NCBI GenBank assembly: GCA_002422725.1
Contig: DITE01000020.1
Location: 1-22,570, forward strand
Direction of reading: 5' to 3'
From: Bacteroidales bacterium UBA6192
GTDB taxonomy: Bacteria; Bacteroidota; Bacteroidia; Bacteroidales; F082
Length of the DNA: 22,570 nucleotides
The position numbers and the translations under genes were made by a program. The notes under the pieces were generated by a model. That model saw only the letters and a list, made by a program, of their open reading frames with translations. It ran no database searches and was not told the DNA's origin. Within the stretch, counting starts at the first letter, position 1. Each line of letters opens with the position of its first letter. This document shows, in pieces, positions 1 to 7,278 of the stretch.

Positions 1-590
1 TTGTGGTAGTGCCACTGCTCGTTATAACGGGGGTCATTGGGTGTCCAGAAAGCAGCCGGATCAGCCGGATTGAATTTCTCCGGCATGGGTTCGCCTTTCT
101 CAGGCACATTCCCAATAAGTCGTTTCTTGTAAACAGGCTCGGCTGTTTCTATCGCATCAAGTTGATTGTAGGCTTGCACCATCGCTTTGATATCCGTATT
201 TTCATCTGTAAATAAATAATACCACAGATGAAACCCCCATGCCCTGTGTCTTTCAGAAAAAGCTGAGGATAATGCAGGGCTTTCGAACACCTTGCCCAGA
301 TCAGCAACCTGAAACTGCTGATTCAACCCATCTATTGACGGAATTCCAAACTGCACCTTACCCGTCTCATCTGTTTTCGCGGGTTGTTGATCCAATAAAA
401 CTGCATGTTCAGAACGAATCTTGATTTTGATTACGGCTTTTTCAAATGCCCCGTCACCCACCTTATTCAGGTCAATTGGAGGGCGTTCGCCACGTTTTAC
501 CTTGAATTGCTGGGCAACAACATTAAATGTTGATGAAAAGACCAAAGGGAGAACAAGAAAGAATGTTAAGAAGTAATTGCGTATGCTCAT
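1..590 (-). CDS. S8 family (subtilisin-like) serine protease, N-terminal part, cut by window edge
   Basis: The complementary strand is open from an ATG at 588-590 to the left edge (196 codons) with no stop. Residues 1-27 or so look like a Sec signal peptide: MSIRN, a hydrophobic run FLTFFLVLPLVF, then a likely cut near VVA/QQ. A propeptide-like region follows, containing LDAIETAEPVYKKRLIGN, which resembles the inhibitor-type prodomain of Bacteroidetes subtilases. The visible part ends with TPNDPRYNEQWHYH, the characteristic sequence at the start of a mature S8 catalytic domain (NDP-x-Y-x-x-QW). The catalytic Asp, His and Ser would lie outside the window, so activity cannot be judged. The product is probably an exported, self-processing endopeptidase, perhaps with a C-terminal sorting domain beyond the edge. 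No strong Shine-Dalgarno is visible, which is usual for this phylum. Family assignment rests on the propeptide/NDP-QW junction only. Confidence 0.8.
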   Translation of the reverse strand, partial: MSIRNYFLTFFLVLPLVFSSTFNVVAQQFKVKRGERPPIDLNKVGDGAFEKAVIKIKIRSEHAVLLDQQPAKTDETGKVQFGIPSIDGLNQQFQVADLGKVFESPALSSAFSERHRAWGFHLWYYLFTDENTDIKAMVQAYNQLDAIETAEPVYKKRLIGNVPEKGEPMPEKFNPADPAAFWTPNDPRYNEQWHYH

Positions 591-742
591 GATTGGCTAA
601 TTATTGGTTCGTAAATGAAATGTCAAAAAGTAAGCATAAAACCTGTTTGCGACAGGAGATGAACATGTTTGCTAAATTAAATATTCTAAACACAGTTAGT
701 CAAGTATTGACCAAAATATTTTCCATAATATTGTTGCCATGA

Positions 743-1231
743 ATGACTCAGATGAATCAAGCTGAAAAAAGACCGGAAGAAACGGCTGCAATCACATTGT
801 TGAGACTAACGATGCCCGACTTCCCAAAAGGAAGACTTGTTTCATCCGAATCGCCCGATTTCATTGTGATTGTTAGCCGAAAGGAATCTGTTGGAATTGA
901 AATCACCCGTATCGATCCATCATCTGAACGAAACTTGCCCGCGGAAGGTAGGCAAGGTACAAAACAAAGCTTGAATCTGAACACTATCCTTTCGACCATC
1001 AGCAGAAAGGACGAAAAGAAGGCCTTGTACCAAAAAAAGAAGCTATCCAGGCTATGGCTTGTTATTGTCAGCGGTTACGACCTTATTAGCCCGGACAAAC
1101 GTATCCCGCCAAACCTTGATCGTTTGAAAATCTTTTCAAGCACTTTTCATCGAATCATTCTGCTCGATTTCGCCAAAAAAAAACACCATATCCTTTTTGA
1201 CGAATCAAACAAATTGTGGTTGTCTGATTAA
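743..1231 (+). CDS. hypothetical protein with PD-(D/E)xK-like motif pattern
   Basis: This 162-residue protein has no signal peptide or membrane segment. I do not recognise a named family. What can be seen is an early beta-strand pair, ESPDFIVIV then VGIEITRI (residues about 36-58), in which Asp of PDF and Glu of GIEIT have the spacing of a PD-(D/E)xK nuclease core, with Thr where Lys is usual. After a basic middle segment (residues 90-105, rich in Lys/Arg) come two more hydrophobic strands, LWLVIVSGYD and RIILLDF. Many uncharacterised bacterial proteins of this size share the order 'PDF..GIE(I/V)T..LWL..I.LLD'. A nuclease-like fold is an inference, and the catalytic Lys is not obvious. The start at 743 is used; an in-frame ATG at 752 is an alternative. 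It stands alone between a divergent protease gene and a noncoding stretch. Confidence 0.65.
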   Translation: MTQMNQAEKRPEETAAITLLRLTMPDFPKGRLVSSESPDFIVIVSRKESVGIEITRIDPSSERNLPAEGRQGTKQSLNLNTILSTISRKDEKKALYQKKKLSRLWLVIVSGYDLISPDKRIPPNLDRLKIFSSTFHRIILLDFAKKKHHILFDESNKLWLSD

Positions 1232-1630
1232 TCTATTTCGTTTCAAGGCATGAATTCCGGCTTTTCTACTGAGGAAAATCAGTAGTATACCTTAGATGCT
1301 GGCCAGATGGCCCAGGATAAATTTGCCTTATCAAAGCCTATTCAATGATAAAACGATTGATCAGTTTATTTTCAGGGCAACAACTGCCGGAAAATGGCCT
1401 TTCTCCGAATTCATTTTCAACCACCTGGCCCTATCAGCAACTTTACTATACTCATTATAGCAGGCATCGGCTGATCCACCAGCACAACAACCAGAATGGA
1501 AGATTACTGCTTCCCTTGGGATATCATACAAACAACACCTTTGTCAGAATACACTGATAAAAACCCAATAGCATTGCGGATGCCGAAAAGCATACAGAGT
1601 AGGCAATTTAATAAACAACAATCAATTACT
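1232..1630. other. 399-nt intergenic stretch without a convincing gene
   Basis: I see no credible coding sequence here. The 70-codon frame at 1345-1557 is low-complexity in His, Tyr, Asn and Gln and looks like chance. One small perfect dyad is present: CTACTGA at 1266-1272 and TCAGTAG at 1279-1285 with a 6-nt loop, lying 35 nt after the stop of the upstream gene. It lacks a T-tract, so a terminator role is weak. A near match to the Bacteroidetes -7 box (TAGCATTG, one mismatch) lies about 50 nt before the outer-membrane protein gene, but no convincing partner box is present. Confidence 0.5.
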
Positions 1631-2146
1631 ATGAAAAAAGTTTTCACACTCATCATTGTAGCCATTATTGGCTTTGGTTTTAACGCGCAAGCCCAATACG
1701 AAAAAGGGCAGATCGATGCAAATGTTGGTATTGGTCTATTGGCTACTTTCGGAGCCGGCAAAGCCCAGATACCACCCATTTCGCTGGCACTCGATTTTGG
1801 TATTACTGATAACATTAGTTTGGGCGGGTATTTTGGGTACTCCACTTTTAAGGAAGAAATCATGACTTATTCATGGAACTACACGTATATGATTATTGGT
1901 GCACGTGGGGCCTATCATTTTGATCTGGTTGACAACATGGATACTTATGCCGGTTTGTTGCTTGCCTATAATCTGGCGTCGGTAAAACTTGAAGGAGGTA
2001 GTGGTTTACCCGAACCCGAAGTTGGGGGCATTGCTTACTCAGGCTTCCTTGGTGCCAGATACCATTTCAATGAGAAATTCGGCGTGTTTGGCGAGCTGGG
2101 CTATGGTATTTCGGTTCTGAATCTGGGACTTACAGTTAAACTCTGA
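1631..2146 (+). CDS. small secreted outer-membrane beta-barrel protein
   Basis: The 171-residue product starts MKKVFTLIIVAIIGFGF and has a clear Sec signal peptide with a likely signal peptidase I cut after AQA (residues 19-21), leaving Gln22 at the mature N-terminus. The rest alternates aromatic/hydrophobic and polar residues in short strands rich in Gly and Tyr (ISLGGYFGYSTF, MIIGARGAYHF, YAGLLLAYNL, YSGFLGARYHF, FGVFGELGYGIS) and ends in a hydrophobic strand, LNLGLTVKL. That pattern fits an 8-stranded OmpA/OmpW-like barrel of the 'outer membrane beta-barrel protein' class. The frame stays open upstream to 1496, but the signal peptide fixes the start at 1631. Its substrate or role cannot be read from sequence. 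It is monocistronic, since a strong terminator follows within 25 nt. Confidence 0.85.
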   Translation: MKKVFTLIIVAIIGFGFNAQAQYEKGQIDANVGIGLLATFGAGKAQIPPISLALDFGITDNISLGGYFGYSTFKEEIMTYSWNYTYMIIGARGAYHFDLVDNMDTYAGLLLAYNLASVKLEGGSGLPEPEVGGIAYSGFLGARYHFNEKFGVFGELGYGISVLNLGLTVKL

Positions 2147-2169
2147 TCGTTATTAAGCATAAGAACGGA

Positions 2170-2199
2170 GGCCGGGGAATCTGATTCTCCGGCCTTTTT
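2170..2199 (+). terminator. Rho-independent terminator after the beta-barrel gene
   Basis: The stem GGCCGGGGAA (2170-2179) pairs with TTCTCCGGCC (2185-2194), with one G-T pair and a 5-nt loop, and is followed by a run of five T. It begins 23 nt after the stop of the beta-barrel gene. The opposite strand has no T-run after the stem, so it should act on plus-strand transcription only. Confidence 0.9.
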
Positions 2200-2344
2200 A
2201 AGTGGATATTGTATGCTGATTTTCCGCCTTTGACTACATCAAACGAAATACTTATCTGTCGTTAATTGTTTTGACTGTGTAAATAACAGATGTATAAATG
2301 ATTTGATAAAGGTTTGGCCTTGCATGGACTATTTTCTTGGGATT

Positions 2345-3538
2345 TTAATATAAAAATCCAAAAAGCCAGAGAGGAAGGATATTAGCATGACGATACTCGA
2401 TATCATCTTTAACTACCCAGGCATCGGATGTGCCGTGAATCTGTCGGGATGATTTATTTTTTCCTCCTATCTCAAAAAGATATTTTCCATCAACGAGCAA
2501 ATCCCCCGATTTGGGGTATGTTAGTTGATGATCAACTGCTAACTGGCTTGCAACAAATGTTTCGCGCATGGTTCCAACATTCATCAATTGAATTTCTGTA
2601 GCTATTGCAGCACCAATGTTGGTGTTTTCGAGATATATTTTATCAGGTTTGTTCAAATAATTAATGCCCGAAGCATCAGCACTCAGCCATCTTAAGATAT
2701 GGGCGTTATGCAGAAGGTAGAGTAATTTGAGTGTTGTGTCGCGTGTTGCCCCAATTTGCTGTGCAAGCTTGTTGATGTTAGGGGTGTAAGGGGCTACCTG
2801 CGAAATAATATAGAGTAACCTTTTTAATTTAATCGTTGATTGATAATCAATATTGTTTGTTGCCGGAAGATCAACCTCAATAACAAGATTGATAGTCTGT
2901 CGAAGTCGTTTGTGATAGTTTGCGACATCCTCAATAAAAAAGGGATAATAGCCAGACCGTAGATATTCGGAAAGGTACTTCAAAGGAGGGATTACCGAAA
3001 GGTAATTATTGATCATCGACTGATCAGTGCTTAGGAGCACATCGAGGCTCATTGCCGGAAGCTTAATCTTGTATTGCAACTCAAGATACTCCCTTAACGA
3101 CAACCCGCGTAAATCAAAAAGCAGTGCCCTCCGGCTCAAGTCGTATTTACCTTTATAAATTTCCAGGGCAGATGAACTGGTAAACACTACCTTAAGTTCA
3201 GGAAACATATCATAGATGTTTTTGAGCTCCTGCGACCAATCCGGATATTTATGTACCTCATCCAAAAAGAGATATTTTCCGCCTTTGAGACGAAACTTTG
3301 CGGCAACATCAAAGAGTTTATTGGACGAAAAATACAGGTTGTCGAGACTAACATATAAAGCGTCAGAAGTGTTCAATTCCTTGATTCGCTGCAACATGAG
3401 TGTTGTTTTGCCAACACCTCTGGCACCTGTAATACCAATCAGACGTTGCTCCCAGTCCAAGCGGTTATAAAGATACCTATTGAATGATACTGGTGTATTG
3501 ATTAGCCTTTTTTCCGACCAATCCCAAAGTATTTCCAT
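2345..3538 (-). CDS. AAA family ATP-binding protein with DUF4143 C-terminal domain
   Basis: The 397-residue protein has a Walker A loop GARGVGKTT (residues 38-46), a Walker B strand YLFLDEVH (89-96) and a sensor-like stretch VVFTSSSALEI (117-127), followed by DLSRRALLFDLRGLSLREYL, the hallmark of the AAA_14/DUF4143 family that is very common in Bacteroidetes. The C-terminal part (about 320-365) contains GDLLVDGKYLFEIGGKNK, the D...E-x-G-x-K pattern of the PD-(D/E)xK-like DUF4143 domain. Between them lies a winged-helix-like region (about 240-280). The role of these ATPases is not established; they are single genes with patchy distribution. Length is normal and all ATPase motifs are intact. 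The gene is monocistronic, convergent with the beta-barrel gene, and appears more AT-rich than the glycogen cluster, consistent with an accessory gene. Confidence 0.92.
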   Translation of the reverse strand: MEILWDWSEKRLINTPVSFNRYLYNRLDWEQRLIGITGARGVGKTTLMLQRIKELNTSDALYVSLDNLYFSSNKLFDVAAKFRLKGGKYLFLDEVHKYPDWSQELKNIYDMFPELKVVFTSSSALEIYKGKYDLSRRALLFDLRGLSLREYLELQYKIKLPAMSLDVLLSTDQSMINNYLSVIPPLKYLSEYLRSGYYPFFIEDVANYHKRLRQTINLVIEVDLPATNNIDYQSTIKLKRLLYIISQVAPYTPNINKLAQQIGATRDTTLKLLYLLHNAHILRWLSADASGINYLNKPDKIYLENTNIGAAIATEIQLMNVGTMRETFVASQLAVDHQLTYPKSGDLLVDGKYLFEIGGKNKSSRQIHGTSDAWVVKDDIEYRHANILPLWLFGFLY

Positions 3539-3558
3539 AAGTTGACTTTTTAAAAAGG

Positions 3559-3566
3559 CAAATATA
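3559..3566 (-). promoter_or_regulatory. candidate -7 box for the DUF4143 ATPase gene
   Basis: The minus strand reads TATATTTG, an exact match to the Bacteroidetes -7 consensus TAnnTTTG, 20 nt before the start codon at 3538. I find no matching -33 TTG at 19-21 nt; that area is instead occupied by the palindrome at 3577-3592. Confidence 0.5.
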
Positions 3567-3576
3567 AAGAAAAAAA

Positions 3577-3592
3577 CACCTTTTAAGAGGTG
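3577..3592. promoter_or_regulatory. 16-bp near-perfect palindrome, possible operator
   Basis: CACCTTTTAAGAGGTG reads the same on both strands except for one mismatched pair (CACCT-n-TTAA-n-AGGTG). It sits 10 nt upstream of the -7 box of the ATPase gene, where the -33 region would be. Position and symmetry suggest a repressor or activator site for that gene. A terminator role on the minus strand is also possible because a T-run follows it there. Confidence 0.4.
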
Positions 3593-3757
3593 AAAATTAA
3601 AATTTGTGGTTTTTTAATCCTTGTTTTAATGGAAGATGCATTCTGAGTTTAACTCTCTGCACCACCTAACATGGAAACTATTGTCTTAATCATTGTTTTA
3701 GTAGAATTGTTCTAAAATTTCGCTTGCTATCTACCCCTCGCATTTTCTGAAAAATCA

Positions 3758-3841
3758 CAGCTATTTAACCTGTAAAAGACGGGATGAAACAACATGAATC
3801 TATTTCCGCAATCGTTTACATTCAGGTTGACGGAATAGCTG
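3758..3841. repeat. nested imperfect inverted repeat, about 84 bp
   Basis: CAGCTATT (3758-3765) is complementary to AATAGCTG (3834-3841). Inside it AACCTG (3767-3772) matches CAGGTT (3823-3828), and inside that TAAA (3773-3776) matches TTTA (3815-3818). The arms are thus collinear with small asymmetric interior loops, and the central loop is about 38 nt. It lies 77-160 nt upstream of the predicted -33 box of the glycogen cluster. It could be a structured RNA, a protein-binding DNA element or the remnant of a small mobile repeat. Confidence 0.45.
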
Positions 3842-3876
3842 AATTGTGAGCATGTAAGTAAAAAACTGTAATTGTG

Positions 3877-3898
3877 AAAGTTAATCATTCTTAACTTT
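3877..3898. promoter_or_regulatory. 8-bp dyad upstream of the glycogen promoter
   Basis: AAAGTTAA (3877-3884) and TTAACTTT (3891-3898) form a perfect inverted repeat with a 6-nt spacer, centred about 70 nt upstream of the predicted transcription start. On the plus strand it runs into further T residues, so it could also act as a weak terminator for any upstream small transcript. A transcription-factor site is equally plausible. Confidence 0.35.
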
Positions 3899-3917
3899 TT
3901 ATTAAGTACAAGGTGTT

Positions 3918-3950
3918 TTTGCAGTAAATCAGTTGAATTCACTATTTTTG
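3918..3950 (+). promoter_or_regulatory. Bacteroidetes-type promoter of the glycogen cluster
   Basis: TTTG at 3918-3921 (the -33 element) is followed after 21 nt by TATTTTTG at 3943-3950 (the -7 element, consensus TAnnTTTG). Spacing and both boxes agree with the promoter recognised by the primary sigma factor of this phylum. The predicted start is near 3957, giving a leader of about 38 nt before the ATG at 3995. Confidence 0.75.
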
Positions 3951-3994
3951 CAACCAATAGCACAAAATACATTTTATCCCGAAAAAACAGCACG

Positions 3995-5947
3995 ATGAGC
4001 TATATTTCCTTTGAAAAATTACAATTGATCAATCTTGAGTTTTCGTTGGCACGCGAACTGGTCAGGTCTAACCGTTCAGGCGGATACTCAAGCACAACCA
4101 TTGCCGGCTGCAACACACGAAAATATCATGGCTTGCTGGTTGTTCCGCAACCCTGGCTCGATCATCATAATCATGTACTCCTGTCGTCGGTTGATGAAAC
4201 AGTTATCCAACATAACTCATCCTTTAATCTGGGCGTTAGGATGTATCCCAATGGGGTTCACGAACCAAAGGGCCACAAGTATATCCGGTCATTTTCTGCC
4301 GAGCCTATTCCGCGTATTGTTTACAGAGTAGGGGAGGTTGTTTTGAGCAAGGAAATGCTTTTTGCTGAGAATGAATCCCGCATCCTGATCAAATATACCC
4401 TCGAAGAAGCCAATTCACCCACAACACTCAGGCTAAAGCCTTTCCTTGCATTCCGGAATGTGCATAAATTGTCGAAAGCGAATATTGACCTGAGCAATAA
4501 GTTTGAACCTACTGCCAATGGAGTGAGCTGGCAAATGTATACAGGATATTCGCGCTTGTTTTTTCAGCTGTCGAAGAAAGCCGAATACACCCATGTACCT
4601 GATTGGTATTACAACATTGAGTATGTACGGGATATGGAAAGGGGCAACGAATGCCATGAAGATCTTTTTGTTCCCGGATTTTTCGACATACACATCAGAA
4701 AAGGGGAAAGCATCATTCTGTCTGTGGGTCTTGAGGAAAAGCAACCTTCAGGATTCTCCCGCCAGTATGCGGCTGAAGTAAAAAAACGTGTCCCGCGCGA
4801 CAATTTCGAAAATTGCCTGATTAATGCCGCCCAACAGTTTATTGTACGCAATAAAAACAAAACTGAAATCATGGCTGGCTTTCCCTGGTTTGGCACATGG
4901 AGCCGCGACACCTTTATCGCTTTGCCAGGTCTTACCTTGCTCCTGGGCGATGAAACTACTTATAAAGCTGTTATCAACTCAATGATAGCCAGTCTCAAAG
5001 GCCCCTTGTTTCCGAATATCGGCCCCAACAACCAACCTGATTATTCCTCAGCGGATGCACCCTTATGGTTCTTCTGGACCTTGCAGCAATTTACCCTGCT
5101 AAAAGGCAGGAAGACGGAAGTGTGGAAAGAATATGGCAAGAAGCTGACCCAGATATTGGAAGGGTTCAGGCAAGGCACTGAATTCGATATTTACATGGAT
5201 GAGAAAGGTCTTATCCATGCAGGTTCAACCGGAATGGCCCTCACCTGGATGGATGTTGTCAGCAACGGAAGGCCGGTGACGCCACGCAATGGCTATCCGG
5301 TAGAAGTGAATGCGCTATGGTACAATGCCGTAAATTACGCACTGGAATTAGCTTCCGAGGCTGGCGATAAGAAGTTTGTAGTCGCTTGGGAGCACTACCC
5401 GGCACTAATCAGGAATAGTTTTATTGAAACATTCTGGGATGATCAGCGAAACTATCTGGCTGATTATGTTGATGAGGCTTACCGTGATTTTTCAGTTCGC
5501 CCGAATATGCTTTTTGCCATTTCGCTACCATACAGTCCGCTGAGCGATGCAATGCAGGCAGGTGTGCTGAACAGAGTTAAATCCGAATTATTAACTGATA
5601 GAGGGTTACGCACCCTGACACCAATTCATCCAAAGTATAAGGGTGTTTTTGGAGGAAACCGGCAACAACGTCATGAAGCATACCATCAGGGAACAGTATT
5701 TACTTGGCTTATAGGACATTATGCTGAGGCTTGGCTCAAATTGCATGGTGTATCAGGCTTGCAGCATATAATGGATATTTATGAAGGTTTCGAGAGTGCC
5801 ATGCTTGAGGCTGGCATAGGAACACTGTCAGAAGTTTATGATGGCGATCCACCCCATCATCCCGGAGGAGCCATATCGCAGGCATGGGCAGTTGCTGAGC
5901 TGATCAGGTTGAAACATCTGATCGATCGGTATCAACAAACTAAATAG
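3995..5947 (+). CDS. glycogen debranching enzyme (amylo-alpha-1,6-glucosidase, GH133 type)
   Basis: The 650-residue enzyme hydrolyses alpha-1,6 branch stubs in glycogen. Residues about 15-230 form the N-terminal beta-rich domain (GDE_N), opening with SGGYSSTTIAGCNTRKYHGLL (29-48). Residues about 275-645 form the (alpha/alpha)6 glucosidase domain, with FPWFGTWSRDTFIALPGL (296-313, including the conserved Asp305), ALTWMD (415-420), NGYPVEVNALWYNA (432-445), HQGTVFTWLIGHY (564-576) and LSEVYDGDPPHHPGG (611-625). These are the signature blocks of bacterial and archaeal GDE_C proteins and of the glucosidase half of eukaryotic debranching enzyme. There is no 4-alpha-glucanotransferase domain, so the bacterial protein is single-function. 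No signal peptide is present, so it is cytoplasmic. It is the first gene of the cluster behind the promoter at 3918-3950; the next gene follows after 30 nt. Length is normal. Confidence 0.95.
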   Translation: MSYISFEKLQLINLEFSLARELVRSNRSGGYSSTTIAGCNTRKYHGLLVVPQPWLDHHNHVLLSSVDETVIQHNSSFNLGVRMYPNGVHEPKGHKYIRSFSAEPIPRIVYRVGEVVLSKEMLFAENESRILIKYTLEEANSPTTLRLKPFLAFRNVHKLSKANIDLSNKFEPTANGVSWQMYTGYSRLFFQLSKKAEYTHVPDWYYNIEYVRDMERGNECHEDLFVPGFFDIHIRKGESIILSVGLEEKQPSGFSRQYAAEVKKRVPRDNFENCLINAAQQFIVRNKNKTEIMAGFPWFGTWSRDTFIALPGLTLLLGDETTYKAVINSMIASLKGPLFPNIGPNNQPDYSSADAPLWFFWTLQQFTLLKGRKTEVWKEYGKKLTQILEGFRQGTEFDIYMDEKGLIHAGSTGMALTWMDVVSNGRPVTPRNGYPVEVNALWYNAVNYALELASEAGDKKFVVAWEHYPALIRNSFIETFWDDQRNYLADYVDEAYRDFSVRPNMLFAISLPYSPLSDAMQAGVLNRVKSELLTDRGLRTLTPIHPKYKGVFGGNRQQRHEAYHQGTVFTWLIGHYAEAWLKLHGVSGLQHIMDIYEGFESAMLEAGIGTLSEVYDGDPPHHPGGAISQAWAVAELIRLKHLIDRYQQTK

Positions 5948-5977
5948 TCAGGTTTAAACGCTAACAACTACTAACCA

Positions 5978-7261
5978 ATGAAGGTATTAATGTTTGGATG
6001 GGAATTTCCCCCTCATATTACCGGCGGACTCGGAACAGCTTGTTTCGGTTTAACAAAAGGCCTTGCAAAGCATGGTCTTAACATCATTTTTGTTGTTCCC
6101 AAAGCCTATGGAGATGAGTCGGAGGAGGCCGTCAGACTGGTCAATGCCAGCCAGGTTACCATCGATATCGATAAAGAAGCAGAGCGTTCCTATTGGGATC
6201 GTGTCCAATATATGGAAGTAGGATCAAACATTATCCCATATGTTGGTCCGGAAGCATTTGAAGAACTTACAGAGGAAAGTATCAGGGCCACCGAAACGTT
6301 TAAAAGCAGGGTGTTTTCGCAAAAGTTTGAGTTCTCGGGTAAATATGGGATCAACCTGATGGAAGAGGTGGCACGATATGCATTGATCGGCTCATCCATT
6401 GCAACAAAAACCGATTTTGATGTGATTCATGCCCACGACTGGCTTACCTATCCGGCCGGTGTGGCTGCAAAAGAAACTACTGGCAAGCCTCTTGTTGTGC
6501 ACATGCATGCAACGGAGTTTGACCGTTCGGGCGAAAACATCAATACCGATGTGTATGCTATCGAAAAAAGAGGGATGGAGATGGCCGACAGGGTAATAAC
6601 TGTAAGCAACCTCACACGTAGAATTGTAATCGACCGATATGGGATTGATCCGGATAAAGTAATCACAGTGCACAATGCAGTTGAGCCCTCGGATAAACCT
6701 GATCTTCAGGGATTCGACAAGGCAGTGAAGGAAAAAGTGGTCACTTTCCTGGGACGCATTACCTTCCAGAAAGGACCGGAGTATTTTGTGGAAGCTGCCG
6801 CCAAGATTCTCAAGCGCGATTCAAATGTTAGATTTGTTATGGCTGGGACCGGCGACTTGATGAATAAAATGGTTGCCCGGGTAGCGAAATTACGCATGGG
6901 TGATAAGTTTCATTTTACAGGCTTTCTCAAAGGTGACGATGTGGATAAGATGTTTGCTATGTCTGATGTGTTTGTCATGCCTTCAATTTCTGAACCTTTT
7001 GGTATTGTTCCGCTTGAAGCCATGCGATCGAATGTGCCGGTTGTTATTTCTAAACAATCGGGTGTTGCAGAGGTGCTGAAGCATGCCATAAAGGTCGATT
7101 TCTGGGACATCGATGCCATGGCAGATGCCATTTATGCTTTGTGTCACTACGATGCCTTGTCGAACACATTTATCAAATACGGAAAAGACGAGGTTGATTC
7201 CCTGAAGTGGGAACATGCTGCTTTACAGGTTAAGCAGGTTTATGATTCAGTATTTAACTAA
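5978..7261 (+). CDS. GT4 family glycosyltransferase of the glycogen cluster
   Basis: This is a 427-residue GT-B glycosyltransferase. The N-terminal domain begins MKVLMFGWEFPPHITGGLGT, whose GGLGT loop (16-20) is the nucleotide-sugar/acceptor loop seen in glycogen synthase-like enzymes, followed by FDVIHAHDWLTYPAG (147-161) and HMHATEFDR (175-183). The C-terminal domain carries FLGRITFQKGPEYFVEA (257-273) and the E-x7-E motif EPFGIVPLE (Glu339, Glu347) characteristic of GT4. The same gene order (debranching enzyme, GT4, GH57) is known in other Bacteroidetes. The donor and acceptor cannot be read directly. By context it may prime or extend alpha-glucan from ADP- or UDP-glucose, but a different glucoside product is possible. 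No membrane segment is seen. Gaps of 30 nt upstream and 17 nt downstream indicate co-transcription. Confidence 0.9.
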   Translation: MKVLMFGWEFPPHITGGLGTACFGLTKGLAKHGLNIIFVVPKAYGDESEEAVRLVNASQVTIDIDKEAERSYWDRVQYMEVGSNIIPYVGPEAFEELTEESIRATETFKSRVFSQKFEFSGKYGINLMEEVARYALIGSSIATKTDFDVIHAHDWLTYPAGVAAKETTGKPLVVHMHATEFDRSGENINTDVYAIEKRGMEMADRVITVSNLTRRIVIDRYGIDPDKVITVHNAVEPSDKPDLQGFDKAVKEKVVTFLGRITFQKGPEYFVEAAAKILKRDSNVRFVMAGTGDLMNKMVARVAKLRMGDKFHFTGFLKGDDVDKMFAMSDVFVMPSISEPFGIVPLEAMRSNVPVVISKQSGVAEVLKHAIKVDFWDIDAMADAIYALCHYDALSNTFIKYGKDEVDSLKWEHAALQVKQVYDSVFN

Positions 7262-7278
7262 CCAAAGAATAATCTTCC

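Larger units (their letters stand above)
3593..3915. other. long intergenic region upstream of the glycogen cluster with nested dyads
   Basis: No convincing gene is present; an 88-codon minus-strand frame at 3727-3993 has no protein-like composition and overlaps the promoter. The region holds a nested imperfect palindrome (3758-3841) and an 8-bp dyad (3877-3898), listed separately. It separates divergent transcription of the ATPase gene from that of the glycogen cluster, so it is the natural place for regulation of both. Confidence 0.5.

Noticed and set aside
1345..1557. 70-codon plus-strand frame between the orphan gene and the beta-barrel gene
   Set aside because: Low-complexity His/Asn/Gln/Tyr content, no start context and no recognisable feature; likely chance.
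1496..1630. 45-codon upstream extension of the beta-barrel protein
   Set aside because: A textbook signal peptide begins at the Met at 1631; an extension would bury it.
2345..3538. Considered as part of a toxin-antitoxin or defence system
   Set aside because: The ATPase is a lone DUF4143 gene with no adjacent toxin, nuclease or methylase; the small protein at 743-1231 is not adjacent and is on the other strand.
3727..3993. 88-codon minus-strand frame in front of the debranching enzyme
   Set aside because: It overlaps the good promoter at 3918-3950 and has no protein-like pattern.
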